Assembly: GCA_050245915.1 (NCBI GenBank)
Contig: JBFWWZ010000015.1
Location: 1 to 55,867, forward strand
Direction of reading: 5' to 3'
DNA: 55,867 bases
From: JBDSKH01 sp050245915
Lineage (GTDB): Bacteria; Actinomycetota; Actinomycetes; Actinomycetales; Microbacteriaceae
Under the pieces are notes generated by a model that was not told where the DNA came from, did not search any database, and saw only the letters and a list, made by a program, of their open reading frames with translations. Shown here one piece after another: positions 6,964-14,711 of the stretch; within the stretch, counting starts at the first letter, position 1, and every line of letters starts with the position of its first letter. Made by a program: the position numbers and the translations under genes.

Positions 6964-9738
6964 ATGGATCGCGTCGCGGTGGACTCGACATCAATCGTCG
7001 TGCTTGCCGATGGCAAGTCTTCGGCAGATGTTTCCAACAACCGAGGGCACCTACTTGAGCAGTTCGTTGCGCAGCTATTAGCAGCCTTGGGCTACTCAAA
7101 ACCGAGGACCGAGAACCTGAATGTGACTTCGGACGGCGTCGAGATCGACGTTGTAGCGAATCACCGCATTAGCGGTGACCGTGTCGTCTGCGAATGCAAA
7201 GCGTACGGTTCGAACGTGGCGATAGGGCACCTGACCTCCTTCCTCGGAAAGTATGCGCTGGAAAAAGCGGACGACGAACGCACGCTAGGTCTCTTCTTCG
7301 CCCTCCCTCGTCTGACAGCGGAAGGAATCGAGAAAGCGAAGGCAGCCGAGGAGAAGATCGCTGGATTCAAGTATTTCGGCGCAGGCGAACTTCTCGCGCT
7401 ACTGACAGAGGCTGGTCTCGCGCCAGAAACTGCTCTCGGACCTCAGGACCGTTCCGATCTCACGATTGTGATTTCAGAGTTCGGTCTAGCGATGGCGGCT
7501 CAAGAACTAGATCGAACTACCCGTCGCGGGGCTCGCTGGGTGGTCTGGTCGCGCAATGGCGCCGTGGCCCCAGGCGTCTTGAAATTGATCGAACAAGAAA
7601 TGGCAAGCGGGCTCCCGGTGGTCTCGCTCGAGGACGGCACAACACAGGTGCCTGTCAAGATCGCACCGGCCTCCACGATCATTGAGGTACGTGGCAGCAC
7701 GTCAGATTTTGAGTATCAGCTGCCGGCAGCACCAGAGTTCTTCGTCGGGCGCAAACAACTCCTTCGGTCGATAGTTAGCGATGTCTTCAGTCGGACGTCT
7801 GCCGGCGCGCTGGTCATAAACGCAAAATCGGGATGGGGGAAGAGTTCGCTCGCCTTGCAGATTCAGCGCCAAGTCGAACGTGCCGGCGGAGTTTCACTCG
7901 TCGTCGATACGCGAACCGCGGAACGTGCCGACTTCGTGATGACCGCTATGGAGAAGCTCGTCCTTGCGGGTGCCAAGAAGAAGGTCCTCAAGCTGCCGCC
8001 GGCACCCGCCTACAGCAGTTTGAGAAGCATCATCGAGACTCTTGCTGCGAGCGAATGGTCCCCGCGCCGCAGACCTCTCTTTCTTGCCTTCGACCAGTTT
8101 GAGAATGTCTTCCGATACGAAGAACTAACTCGCGAGTTCCGAGACCTTGCTCTTTTGGTCCGAGAACTCAACATACCTCTCACACTAAGTTTCTCCTGGA
8201 AGACCGATCTGGTGGGCTGGACCGAGGGCCACCCGTATCGGCTGCGGGATGAGATTCGTGACGTCTCGATAGTGGAGATTTTGGATCCTCTCGGTGCACG
8301 AGAGATCGAGACGCTCCTGCGGAGACTCGAACGAGAACTCGAGACCAAACTAATCCGTGAGCTTAGGCAGCGGCTACGTGAGTACTCGCAGGGGCTCCCG
8401 TGGCTGTTCAAGAAGTTGGCTGGGCACGTCCTGACCGAAGTCAAGCGTGGCGTCACGCAGGAAGAGTTGATCCGGCAAGGGCTCAACGTGCAGACACTGT
8501 TTGAAACAGACCTCCAGCGGCTCAGCATCGCAGAACAAGAAGTGTTGCGCTCGATTGCCCAACAGGCCCCGGTGCTCGTGTCGGAGATCGACATGAATGT
8601 GGTTCCCGGGGAGATTCTCGACAGCCTCCTCCACCAGCGACTAATCATCCAGGTGGGCGATCGCCTGGACATCTATTGGGACACCTTCCGCGACTTCCTG
8701 AACACGGGCAAGGTTCTCGTTGAGGATTCCTACGTGGTCCGGTACGCGCCGCGCGGGCCCGGCAAGCTGCTTCGAGTGATCATCGACGCAAACGGGCGTA
8801 TCAACGTGCAGGAGGCTGCCAACCAGCTGGGAACCACCGTTACCGTCATATTCAACTACTCACGTGAGTTGAGGAACTTTGGCGTCCTGACCGCCGAACC
8901 CAATCACCTGGTTCTCGAGCCCGACATACACTCCTCGGCTGATCCAGAAGAAGCCATACGGGCCCGCGTCAATCAGGCATTGAAGCGCCACAGAATGTAC
9001 AGCCTGGCGATGGAACAGCTCGTGCAGCAAGAAGCGGTCACGTTGGCGGAATTCGCCGACCTCCTCCCGCGAGAGTTCCCAGCCGTGGAGGCCAAGGAGG
9101 ACAGCTGGTTCACCTATGCGAGGTCATTTGCCCAATGGATGGAATACGCCGGCATGGCCTCGCTTGACCGTGACGGCTTCTCCAAACTTCCCGAAGACGC
9201 GAGCACATCAAACACCGCGCTGCTTAGCGGACCACTCCCAACCCGAGTCCGGAAGGTATTCCCTAGTTCAGTTCCGACAGTGACGCTCGCTCTTATCAAT
9301 CACCTTCTGAACCCGCAACTGCACACACGACCCGCAGAGCGGGCGTTTAGTGCTGCGCTACGGGATGCGGAAGCGCTGGGCCTGGTCGAGCGTACGGTCG
9401 ACGGCAACCTAGTTCTTACTGATTCATCCCTCCTGACCAATGGAAAGTTTGATCCCACGTCCCTTCGGGAACGAGTATCAAGCCAACGAGGACTAGAGGA
9501 CGCAATCGCGAGGCTCCGAGCCGATCCATCCGCTCCCCCGAAGGAGATCGGCGAGATCGTTCGGCTGGCCGTGGGCGCTGAATGGGGAGAGGAAACCACT
9601 AAGAGCACCGGGAAGCATGTCCGCGCTTGGGCGCGAGCCTGCGGTGTACCAACCAGCCTGCGTCGAGGCCAAGGAGGCGTCGCGCGCAATCCACGTCGAG
9701 GCGAAGACAAGCCGACCGACGCGCCTCTTGAGCTCTGA
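6964..9738 (+). CDS. Mrr-like PD-(D/E)xK nuclease fused to a STAND-like P-loop NTPase; candidate antiphage protein
   Basis: The protein has 924 residues. Residues 25-150 form a restriction-endonuclease-like fold of the Mrr type: helix Glu32 (HLLEQF), Asp62 in VEIDVV and Glu77-Cys-Lys79 in VVCECKAYG give the D...ExK site. Residues 258-460 form a P-loop NTPase, introduced by FFVGRKQLL, with Walker A AKSGWGKSS (Lys293) and Walker B-like FLAFDQFE (Asp377), a pattern typical of STAND ATPases. A winged-helix-like segment lies near 615-670 and the remaining C-terminus is of unknown fold. This order (effector nuclease, NTPase switch, sensor-like C-terminus) resembles Avs and related defence proteins, where the C-terminus senses a phage product and the nuclease then acts. 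I see no TPR repeats, so membership of a named family is unproven. The gene is alone on its strand in the islet. Confidence 0.8.
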   Translation: MDRVAVDSTSIVVLADGKSSADVSNNRGHLLEQFVAQLLAALGYSKPRTENLNVTSDGVEIDVVANHRISGDRVVCECKAYGSNVAIGHLTSFLGKYALEKADDERTLGLFFALPRLTAEGIEKAKAAEEKIAGFKYFGAGELLALLTEAGLAPETALGPQDRSDLTIVISEFGLAMAAQELDRTTRRGARWVVWSRNGAVAPGVLKLIEQEMASGLPVVSLEDGTTQVPVKIAPASTIIEVRGSTSDFEYQLPAAPEFFVGRKQLLRSIVSDVFSRTSAGALVINAKSGWGKSSLALQIQRQVERAGGVSLVVDTRTAERADFVMTAMEKLVLAGAKKKVLKLPPAPAYSSLRSIIETLAASEWSPRRRPLFLAFDQFENVFRYEELTREFRDLALLVRELNIPLTLSFSWKTDLVGWTEGHPYRLRDEIRDVSIVEILDPLGAREIETLLRRLERELETKLIRELRQRLREYSQGLPWLFKKLAGHVLTEVKRGVTQEELIRQGLNVQTLFETDLQRLSIAEQEVLRSIAQQAPVLVSEIDMNVVPGEILDSLLHQRLIIQVGDRLDIYWDTFRDFLNTGKVLVEDSYVVRYAPRGPGKLLRVIIDANGRINVQEAANQLGTTVTVIFNYSRELRNFGVLTAEPNHLVLEPDIHSSADPEEAIRARVNQALKRHRMYSLAMEQLVQQEAVTLAEFADLLPREFPAVEAKEDSWFTYARSFAQWMEYAGMASLDRDGFSKLPEDASTSNTALLSGPLPTRVRKVFPSSVPTVTLALINHLLNPQLHTRPAERAFSAALRDAEALGLVERTVDGNLVLTDSSLLTNGKFDPTSLRERVSSQRGLEDAIARLRADPSAPPKEIGEIVRLAVGAEWGEETTKSTGKHVRAWARACGVPTSLRRGQGGVARNPRRGEDKPTDAPLEL

Positions 9739-9867
9739 GCGCTTGATGCGCGGGTAGCACCTTGGACAGCCGAGTCAGAAGAGAACGTCGGCCAGGCACA
9801 ACGGCCAAGCTTAGGAATCCACGCGACTTGATCATTCCCAACAAGAAGGTAACCCTGCGCGACACGT

Positions 9868-9979
9868 GGGGCACCTGGGGGGCATGCTCGAAGCGCGGCA
9901 GAAGAGAAATCCAAGGAAATACCTGGTCAGACCGGTGGACCCTAGGGGATTCGAACCCCTGACCTTCTCATTGCGAACG
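9868..9979. repeat. Right attachment-site repeat overlapping the tRNA-Ala 3' half
   Basis: This copy pairs with 6053-6161. The identical core is 9936-9979 and lies inside the functional tRNA gene; 9921-9935 matches with one indel, and GGGGCACCTGGGGGGCA at 9868-9884 matches the left box. The box contains two G-rich half repeats (GGGGCAC and GGGGCAT), as expected of paired recombinase arm sites, though that role is a guess. The 197 bases from 9739 to 9935 hold this repeat and no gene that I can support. Confidence 0.8.
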
Positions 9980-10008
9980 AGACGCGCTACCAACTGCGCC
10001 AAGGGCCC
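9936..10008 (-). tRNA. tRNA-Ala (anticodon CGC)
   Basis: Seventy-three bases fold into a full cloverleaf: acceptor GGGCCCT with AGGGTCC, D stem GCGC/GCGC with loop AGTTGGTA, anticodon stem TCTCG/TGAGA with loop TTCGCAA, and T stem AGGGG/CCCCT with loop TTCGAAT. The discriminator is A and CCA is not encoded. The anticodon CGC reads the alanine codon GCG. The 3' half is the insertion site of the islet to its left; integration kept the gene intact. Confidence 0.95.
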
Positions 10009-10016
10009 GGAAACCT

Positions 10017-10044
10017 CAAAAGCCTACCAGGCGCTCAGCGCCTG
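10017..10044 (-). terminator. Rho-independent terminator downstream of pdxH
   Basis: CAGGCGC and GCGCCTG (10028-10034 and 10038-10044) form a seven-base-pair stem with a TCA loop. On the minus strand it is followed by GGTAGGCTTTTG, a short T run. It sits between the pdxH stop and the tRNA gene. Confidence 0.6.
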
Positions 10045-10056
10045 AATGGGCACAGT

Positions 10057-10695
10057 TCAGGGTTGCAGGCGGGTCACGTTCCAGCCGCCATCGGCGCGCG
10101 TGTACAGCAGACGGTCGTGCAGCCGCGACGGGCGCCCCTGCCAGAACTCGATGGATGCCGGGGTCACCAGATACCCGCCCCAGAACGGCGGGCGCGGGAT
10201 CGGTTCGACCCCATCGAAGCGCGCCTCCGTCGCGGCTTCCCGCGCATCGAGGTCGGCCCGGCTCGCGATCGGCTCGGACTGGGCGCTCGCCCACGCCCCG
10301 ACCTGCGACCCGCGCGGCCGCGTCGCCCAGTAGGCGTCGCTCACCGCATCCGGTGCCAGCTCGGCGACACCCTCGACGCGCACCTGCCGGTGCAGGCGGT
10401 ACCAGGGGAAGAGCAGCGAGACCCGGCGCTCGTGCGCGAGCGCCGCGCCCTTGTGCGACGACCGGTTCGTGAAGAACGCGAACTGCCCGCCGTCGAGGCC
10501 CTTCAGCAGCACGGTGCGGGAGCTGGGGCGTCCATCCGGCTCGATGGTGCCGACCACCATCGCGTTCGGATCGGGCAGCCCCGCCTCCTCCGCATCCTGC
10601 AGCCAGACCGCGAACTGCGCGATCGGGTCGGCGTCGAGGTCGCCGTCGTCGATGCCGGGCACCTCATACTGCTGGTGCTCCTCGAGCGAGCTCAT
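10057..10695 (-). CDS. pdxH: Pyridoxamine/pyridoxine 5'-phosphate oxidase
   Basis: The 212-residue protein oxidises pyridoxine or pyridoxamine 5'-phosphate to PLP with FMN. It shows the split-barrel PNPOx pattern: PNAMVVGTIEPDGRPSSRTVLLKG, written here only in part as RPSSRTVLLKG, then FFTNRSSHKG for FMN binding. The C-terminal dimerisation/substrate region has PPFWGGYLV, IEFWQGRPSRLHDR and the final WNVTRLQP, the usual PdxH ending. The length is normal. Its ATG overlaps the end of the upstream membrane-protein gene by four bases, so the two form an operon. It is the first ordinary chromosomal gene to the right of the islet. Confidence 0.95.
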   Translation of the reverse strand: MSSLEEHQQYEVPGIDDGDLDADPIAQFAVWLQDAEEAGLPDPNAMVVGTIEPDGRPSSRTVLLKGLDGGQFAFFTNRSSHKGAALAHERRVSLLFPWYRLHRQVRVEGVAELAPDAVSDAYWATRPRGSQVGAWASAQSEPIASRADLDAREAATEARFDGVEPIPRPPFWGGYLVTPASIEFWQGRPSRLHDRLLYTRADGGWNVTRLQP

Positions 10696-11501
10696 CCGGC
10701 GGACCGCCGGCGGCGCAGCACCTCGTCGAGGTCGGGGGCGACCGTGTCACGCGGGTCGACGATGCCCATCGCCGCGAACCCGCTCGTCGCGCGCGCGGCG
10801 GCCGGAGGGTCGGCCCGCAATGGGGTGACCGGTGCGGCCGGTCGCATGTCCTGCAGCACGGGGACCGCGGGCGCGAGACGCTGCGGCGCCGGCTTCGACC
10901 GGTAGAGCGGCGGCGGCACCGCGACCGGGGTCCACGGGGCGGGCGCGACCGGGCGCGCGGGCACGCCCTCGAGAAGCTCGGCCGGGATGCCGGAACGGGC
11001 CGGGCGGCGCACCTCACCGGCTCGCGGCATGGCCTGCTGGTCGAGGCGGCGCTGCACGGCGATCGCGACGCCGCCGGCCGCGAGCGTGCCGGCGAGCACG
11101 AACCAGGCGCCGAGGCTCACCCCGGTGGTGGCCATCAGCCAGATCTGCAGAAGCCCGAGCAGCGTGGCACCCACCATCAGCAGGCTCGCCAGACGGCGCG
11201 TGAGGCGCATGCGACGGCGCCGCAGAGATTCGGCGGAGGCGACCACGGCATCCACCCGCTTCTGCTGCGCGCGCAGGGCGCGCCGCGCTTTCGCCACATC
11301 GCGCGTGGTCGCGGCGACGCGCACCGTCTCGGGGACCTCCGCCGTCTCGGCCAGCACCCGCATGGTCTGCTGCAGCCGTGCCGCGGTGCGTTCGGTGGCG
11401 AGATACTCACGACGCCGCACCCAGGTCGGGACGAGGTAGAGGAACCACAGCCCGGCGGCGATCGCGAGCATGATCGCGGTGCCGCCGCCGGTGAGATCCA
11501 T
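10692..11501 (-). CDS. Membrane-anchored protein of unknown function
   Basis: The 269-residue protein begins with one transmembrane helix (about residues 8-25, IMLAIAAGLWFLYLVP) followed by a basic WVRRREY. A long arginine-rich helical stretch follows (about 30-110), then two further transmembrane segments near 112-130 and 138-155 and a proline/alanine-rich tail. No catalytic motif is visible and I do not recognise the family. It is cotranscribed with pdxH (ATGA overlap). TACCCT (11508-11513) lies six bases before the ATG, which supports this start. Confidence 0.75.
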   Translation of the reverse strand: MDLTGGGTAIMLAIAAGLWFLYLVPTWVRRREYLATERTAARLQQTMRVLAETAEVPETVRVAATTRDVAKARRALRAQQKRVDAVVASAESLRRRRMRLTRRLASLLMVGATLLGLLQIWLMATTGVSLGAWFVLAGTLAAGGVAIAVQRRLDQQAMPRAGEVRRPARSGIPAELLEGVPARPVAPAPWTPVAVPPPLYRSKPAPQRLAPAVPVLQDMRPAAPVTPLRADPPAAARATSGFAAMGIVDPRDTVAPDLDEVLRRRRSAG

Positions 11502-11507
11502 GCTGCG

Positions 11508-11568
11508 AGGGTACGAGCCGCGGGGCGCGAAGCCGGTGCGGCCACGCCGGTTCGCGGTCCACTAGCAT
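11508..11568. promoter_or_regulatory. Divergent leaderless promoters
   Basis: TACCCT on the minus strand (11508-11513) and TAGCAT on the plus strand (11563-11568) each lie exactly six bases before the start codons at 11501 and 11575. Both fit -10 elements of leaderless transcripts. Confidence 0.5.
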
Positions 11569-11574
11569 CCAGTC

Positions 11575-12246
11575 ATGTCCTCACCCGAGAAGACCGACCG
11601 TCCCGTCTGGCTGTTCGGCCGCACCGAGCTGATCATCGTCATCCTGCTGGGCCTGGTGTCGCTCGGCACCGCCTTCGTGTCGTTCGAGGCGTCGCTGTAC
11701 GGGGGCATCCAGCAGGCGTCGTACACCAAAGGCAACAACCTGCAGACCGAGGCCGAGTCGCTGTACCTGGAGGGCAACCAGCAGTTCCAGAAAGACGCGC
11801 AGACGATCGCCGACCTGCGGCAGCTGCAGGCGGCCATCGACGCCGGCGACCCCTACGCGCAGGCGCGCTACGACGAGCTCTACTTCATCTCGGTGACCGG
11901 CACCGACCTCGAGCCCGCCTTCGAGGCGGCCCTCGCGCAGGACGAGGCCGACCCGGAGTTCTGGCACGACCCGCAGGCCGACGAGGACTACCAGAACGCC
12001 CTGTTCGGCGCCTACGCCGAGAAGGCCGACGAAGGCCAGGCGCAGATCGCCGTCGGCGACGAGGCCAACGGGTTCGGCGACCGCCTCACCCTCAGCACCG
12101 TGATGATGGCGATCACGCTGTTCCTGCTCGGCGTCGCGGCGGTCATCCGTCGCCCGCGCACGCAGATCGTGATCGCGATCATCGGCATGGTCATCTTCAC
12201 CGGTGCGGCGATCTTCGCCTCGACGGTGCCGTTCGTCTGGCTCTAG
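11575..12246 (+). CDS. Membrane protein of unknown function
   Basis: The 223-residue protein has a transmembrane helix near residues 17-38 (TELIIVILLGLVSLGTAFVS) and a central acidic region rich in Gln, Glu and Asp that looks helical and extracytoplasmic. Two closely spaced helices near the C-terminus (about 178-222) include a short VIRRPRTQ turn. The topology, with a helical soluble insert between N- and C-terminal helices, resembles DUF4337-like proteins, but I see no diagnostic motif and leave the function open. It stands alone and converges with the GNAT gene to its right. Confidence 0.72.
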   Translation: MSSPEKTDRPVWLFGRTELIIVILLGLVSLGTAFVSFEASLYGGIQQASYTKGNNLQTEAESLYLEGNQQFQKDAQTIADLRQLQAAIDAGDPYAQARYDELYFISVTGTDLEPAFEAALAQDEADPEFWHDPQADEDYQNALFGAYAEKADEGQAQIAVGDEANGFGDRLTLSTVMMAITLFLLGVAAVIRRPRTQIVIAIIGMVIFTGAAIFASTVPFVWL

Positions 12247-12259
12247 TGCGGAACCGGCT

Positions 12260-12901
12260 CTAATACCGCAACGGCTTCGCGGCGGCCGCACGGTCGCTCG
12301 CCGGCACGGAGCCGACGGCGGGTACCTTGCCGTCCTTCCACCGGCGCAGCACGCCCTGCGGCAGCTCTTCGACGGTGAGCGCGAAGCAGAAGTGGTCGCG
12401 CCAGTCCCCGTTGATGTGGATGAACCGCCGCCGCAGACCCTCGTAGCGGAAACCGAGCTTCTCGACCACACGCAGGCTCGGCTCGTTCTCCGGCCGGATG
12501 CAGATCTCCATCCGGTGCAGGCCCACCGTGAAGAAGCAGTGATCGGTGGCCAGGGCGACCGCGGTCGGGGTGACGTTGCGTCCCGCGAAACGCTCGGCGA
12601 CCCAGTAGCCGATCGTCGCGGACGACAGCGAGCCGTACGCGATCGACGAGACGTTCAGCTGACCGGCGAACTCGCCATCCACCTCGATCGCGAACGCGAT
12701 GCCCGCACCGCTTCGGGTGTTCGACTGCAGCGACCGGATGCTGGCCCGGGTGTCGAAACTGACCGGGCCGTGCGGGTTGGTCGCCTCCCACTGCCGCAGC
12801 CAGGAGCGATTCATGGCGAGCTCCCGCTCGAGCACGCGCGCATCCCGGAGCCGGATCGGACGGATCGTCACCGAGCCGTCGCGCAGCGTCGCCCCGCTCA
12901 T
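12260..12901 (-). CDS. GNAT-family N-acetyltransferase (RimJ/RimL type)
   Basis: The 213-residue protein starts with VTIRPIRLRDARVL, the usual RimJ-like first strand. The motif-A region ATIGYWVAERFAGRNVTPTA supplies the acetyl-CoA pyrophosphate loop (here RFAGRNVT rather than a textbook QxxGxG/A). It then has MEICIRPENEPSLRVVEKLG and RYEGLRRRFIHINGDWRDH. RimJ/RimL proteins acetylate N-terminal amines of ribosomal proteins, but many homologues have other substrates, so the target is not assignable. It follows galU by 13 bases and is probably cotranscribed. A GGAGAGTGAG ribosome-binding stretch precedes it. Confidence 0.87.
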   Translation of the reverse strand: MSGATLRDGSVTIRPIRLRDARVLERELAMNRSWLRQWEATNPHGPVSFDTRASIRSLQSNTRSGAGIAFAIEVDGEFAGQLNVSSIAYGSLSSATIGYWVAERFAGRNVTPTAVALATDHCFFTVGLHRMEICIRPENEPSLRVVEKLGFRYEGLRRRFIHINGDWRDHFCFALTVEELPQGVLRRWKDGKVPAVGSVPASDRAAAAKPLRY

Positions 12902-12914
12902 CGGTGATCCAGAC

Positions 12915-13811
12915 TCACTCTCCGAGCGTACCGACGAAATCTCGCAGCCACGGGCGGAACTCCGGCCCGAGGTCGTCGCGGTCGCTGGCGAGCTGCACGA
13001 TCGCCTTCAGATAATCCAGCCGGTCGCCGGTGTCGTACCGCCGCCCGCGGAACACCACGCCGTGCACGCCGCCGGTCCAGACCGGCCCGGTCGCCAGCTC
13101 CTGCAGCGCATCGGTGAGCTGGATCTCGCCGCCCTTGCCCGGTTCGGTGCGCTCCAGCACCTCGAAGATCTCGGGGCGCAGCACATACCGCCCGATGATG
13201 GCGTAGCTGCTCGGCGCCTCCCCCTGCGGGGGCTTCTCGACGAGCCCGGTGATGCGCACCACGTCGTCGGTGTCGGTCGGCTCGACCGTGGCGATGCCGT
13301 AGAGGTGCGTCTGCGACGGGTCGACCTCGAGCAGCGCCACCACCGTGGTGTTCAGGCCCTGCTGCACCTCGAGCATGCGGGTCAGCAGCGCGTCCCGCTC
13401 GTCGATGATGTCGTCACCGAGCAGCACCGCGAACGGCTCCTGCCCGACGTGCATCTTGGCGCGGAGCACCGCGTGCCCGAGACCGCGCGGATCCCCCTGC
13501 CGCACGTAGTGCACATCGGCGAGGTCGGTGGAGTAGCGCACCTTCTCGAGCTTCTCGTGGTCGCCCTTGCTGCGCAGGATCGCCTCGAGCTCGCCCACCT
13601 TGTCGAAGTGGTTCTCGACCGCCGTCTTGTTGCGGCCGGTGATCATCAGCACGTCGTGCAGCCCGGCCGCGACCGCCTCTTCGACGACGTACTGGATCGC
13701 CGGCTTGTCGACGACGGGGAGCATCTCTTTGGGCATCGCCTTGGTGGCGGGGAGGAACCGCGTCCCCATACCGGCGACAGGGATGACCGCCTTGGAGATC
13801 GTGTAGGGCAT
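12915..13811 (-). CDS. galU: UTP-glucose-1-phosphate uridylyltransferase
   Basis: The 298-residue enzyme makes UDP-glucose from UTP and glucose 1-phosphate, feeding wall glycans and trehalose synthesis (otsA lies in this window). The nucleotidyltransferase signature VIPVAGMGTRFLPATKAMPK is at residues 10-29. It is followed by MLPVVDKPAIQYVVEEAV, the metal and sugar region LLGDDIIDE, and VEKPPQGEAPS. Length and motifs are typical. TAGGTT (13818-13823, minus strand) lies six bases before the ATG, so the transcript is probably leaderless. Confidence 0.95.
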   Translation of the reverse strand: MPYTISKAVIPVAGMGTRFLPATKAMPKEMLPVVDKPAIQYVVEEAVAAGLHDVLMITGRNKTAVENHFDKVGELEAILRSKGDHEKLEKVRYSTDLADVHYVRQGDPRGLGHAVLRAKMHVGQEPFAVLLGDDIIDERDALLTRMLEVQQGLNTTVVALLEVDPSQTHLYGIATVEPTDTDDVVRITGLVEKPPQGEAPSSYAIIGRYVLRPEIFEVLERTEPGKGGEIQLTDALQELATGPVWTGGVHGVVFRGRRYDTGDRLDYLKAIVQLASDRDDLGPEFRPWLRDFVGTLGE

Positions 13812-13817
13812 GCAACA

Positions 13818-13827
13818 AACCTAGACT
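13818..13827. promoter_or_regulatory. Overlapping back-to-back -10 elements of galU and the folate cyclo-ligase gene
   Basis: The ten bases AACCTAGACT hold TAGGTT on the minus strand (13818-13823) and TAGACT on the plus strand (13822-13827). Each is six bases from its start codon (13811 and 13834). The two -10 boxes share the central bases of a CTAG palindrome, so polymerase cannot occupy both at once. Confidence 0.55.
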
Positions 13828-13833
13828 CTGAAG

Positions 13834-14412
13834 GTGGCCGACCCCGCCGAGACGCAGAAACGTGCACTGCGCGCACAGATACGCGAGCGCCGGCGCACCC
13901 GGACCTCGAAACAGCGTGACGAGGCCGCAGCCGCGATCACGCAGCACCTCGTCGATCTGGCCAGCGACCTGAACGTGCGGTCGCTCTCGGCGTACCTGTC
14001 TCTTCCCGACGAGCCGGGAACCCGGGACTTCCTGTCCTGGGCCTGCGACCAGGACATCCGGGTGCTGCTGCCGGTGTCCCGCGAGGACGGCCTGCTCGAC
14101 TGGGCGCCCTACGACGGCGAAGGCGAAGACGTCGACTTCCTCGGGCTGCCGGCACCGACGAGCGAACTGCTCGGACCCATCGCGATCAACGACGTCGACC
14201 TGATCATCATCCCGGCGGCGGCTGTCGACCGCACCGGCATGCGGATGGGGTGGGGCCGCGGCTACTTCGACAAGACCCTCGGATCGATGGAAGGCTGCCC
14301 GCCCGTCTATGCTGTGATCTTCGACGACGAGCTCGTCGACACCGTGCCGCGCGAACGGCACGACCAGCCGGTGAACGGCGTCGTGACCCCCGGCGGCATC
14401 ATCAGCTTCTGA
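13834..14412 (+). CDS. 5-formyltetrahydrofolate cyclo-ligase
   Basis: The 192-residue enzyme converts 5-formyl-THF to 5,10-methenyl-THF with ATP, clearing an inhibitory folate form. The basic N-terminus KRALRAQIRERRR and the C-terminal signature GMRMGWGRGYFDKTL (about residues 135-149) are characteristic, the latter being the ATP/substrate loop. The start is GTG, six bases after TAGACT. It is followed after 21 bases by a zinc-ribbon gene and then mscL, a plausible operon. Confidence 0.93.
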   Translation: MADPAETQKRALRAQIRERRRTRTSKQRDEAAAAITQHLVDLASDLNVRSLSAYLSLPDEPGTRDFLSWACDQDIRVLLPVSREDGLLDWAPYDGEGEDVDFLGLPAPTSELLGPIAINDVDLIIIPAAAVDRTGMRMGWGRGYFDKTLGSMEGCPPVYAVIFDDELVDTVPRERHDQPVNGVVTPGGIISF

Positions 14413-14433
14413 CCGGGCCGAGCCCAAGGACCC

Positions 14434-14709
14434 ATGCCTACCTACTCCTACCGCTGCACCGAGTGCGGCACCGCGTTCGACATCCAGCAGGCCTTCACCG
14501 ACGACTCGCTCACCGAGTGCCCCACCTGCGGCGGCCGGCTGCGCAAGCTCTTCAACACCGTGGGCGTCACGTTCAACGGCTCCGGCTTCTACCGCACCGA
14601 CTCGCGACCCGCGGAGAAAGCCGCGAGTTCCGAGTCGGCGCCCGCAGCATCCACACCCGCCCCCGCATCCACCCCCGCTGCCCCCGCCTCCCCGGCTTCC
14701 AAGGAGTAA
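14434..14709 (+). CDS. FmdB-family zinc-ribbon protein
   Basis: The 91-residue protein begins MPTYSYRCTECG and carries a zinc ribbon with Cys8, Cys11, Cys29 and Cys32, followed by FNGSGFYRTDSR. That is the standard putative regulatory protein FmdB pattern. The last 30 residues are a low-complexity Ala/Pro/Ser tail. The molecular role is not established in the family. It sits two bases upstream of mscL, and its final codons contain the ribosome-binding site AAGGAG for mscL. Confidence 0.9.
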   Translation: MPTYSYRCTECGTAFDIQQAFTDDSLTECPTCGGRLRKLFNTVGVTFNGSGFYRTDSRPAEKAASSESAPAASTPAPASTPAAPASPASKE

Positions 14710-14711
14710 CC

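Larger units (their letters stand above)
6118..9935. mobile_element. Integrase-less genomic islet inserted at tRNA-Ala(CGC)
   Basis: About 3.8 kb lies between two direct repeats of the tRNA-Ala 3' half. It contains higA, a frameshifted higB and one large nuclease-NTPase gene of visibly lower G+C than its neighbours (it uses a TTA leucine codon at 7078-7080 and many CTA, AGT and ATA codons). To the right, normal chromosomal genes (pdxH onwards) resume. No integrase, relaxase or replication gene is present, so the islet would need an integrase supplied in trans or has lost its own. Its boundaries are read directly from the repeats; mobility is inference. Confidence 0.75.

Noticed and set aside
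6964..9738. Reading the large islet gene as a classical type IV restriction enzyme (Mrr)
   Set aside because: The nuclease domain is Mrr-like, but a STAND-like NTPase and a long C-terminus follow, unlike simple Mrr proteins of about 300 residues.
9762..9962. Short plus-strand frame ending in the tRNA region
   Set aside because: It runs through the attachment-site repeat and into the antisense of the tRNA; no ribosome-binding site and no family pattern.
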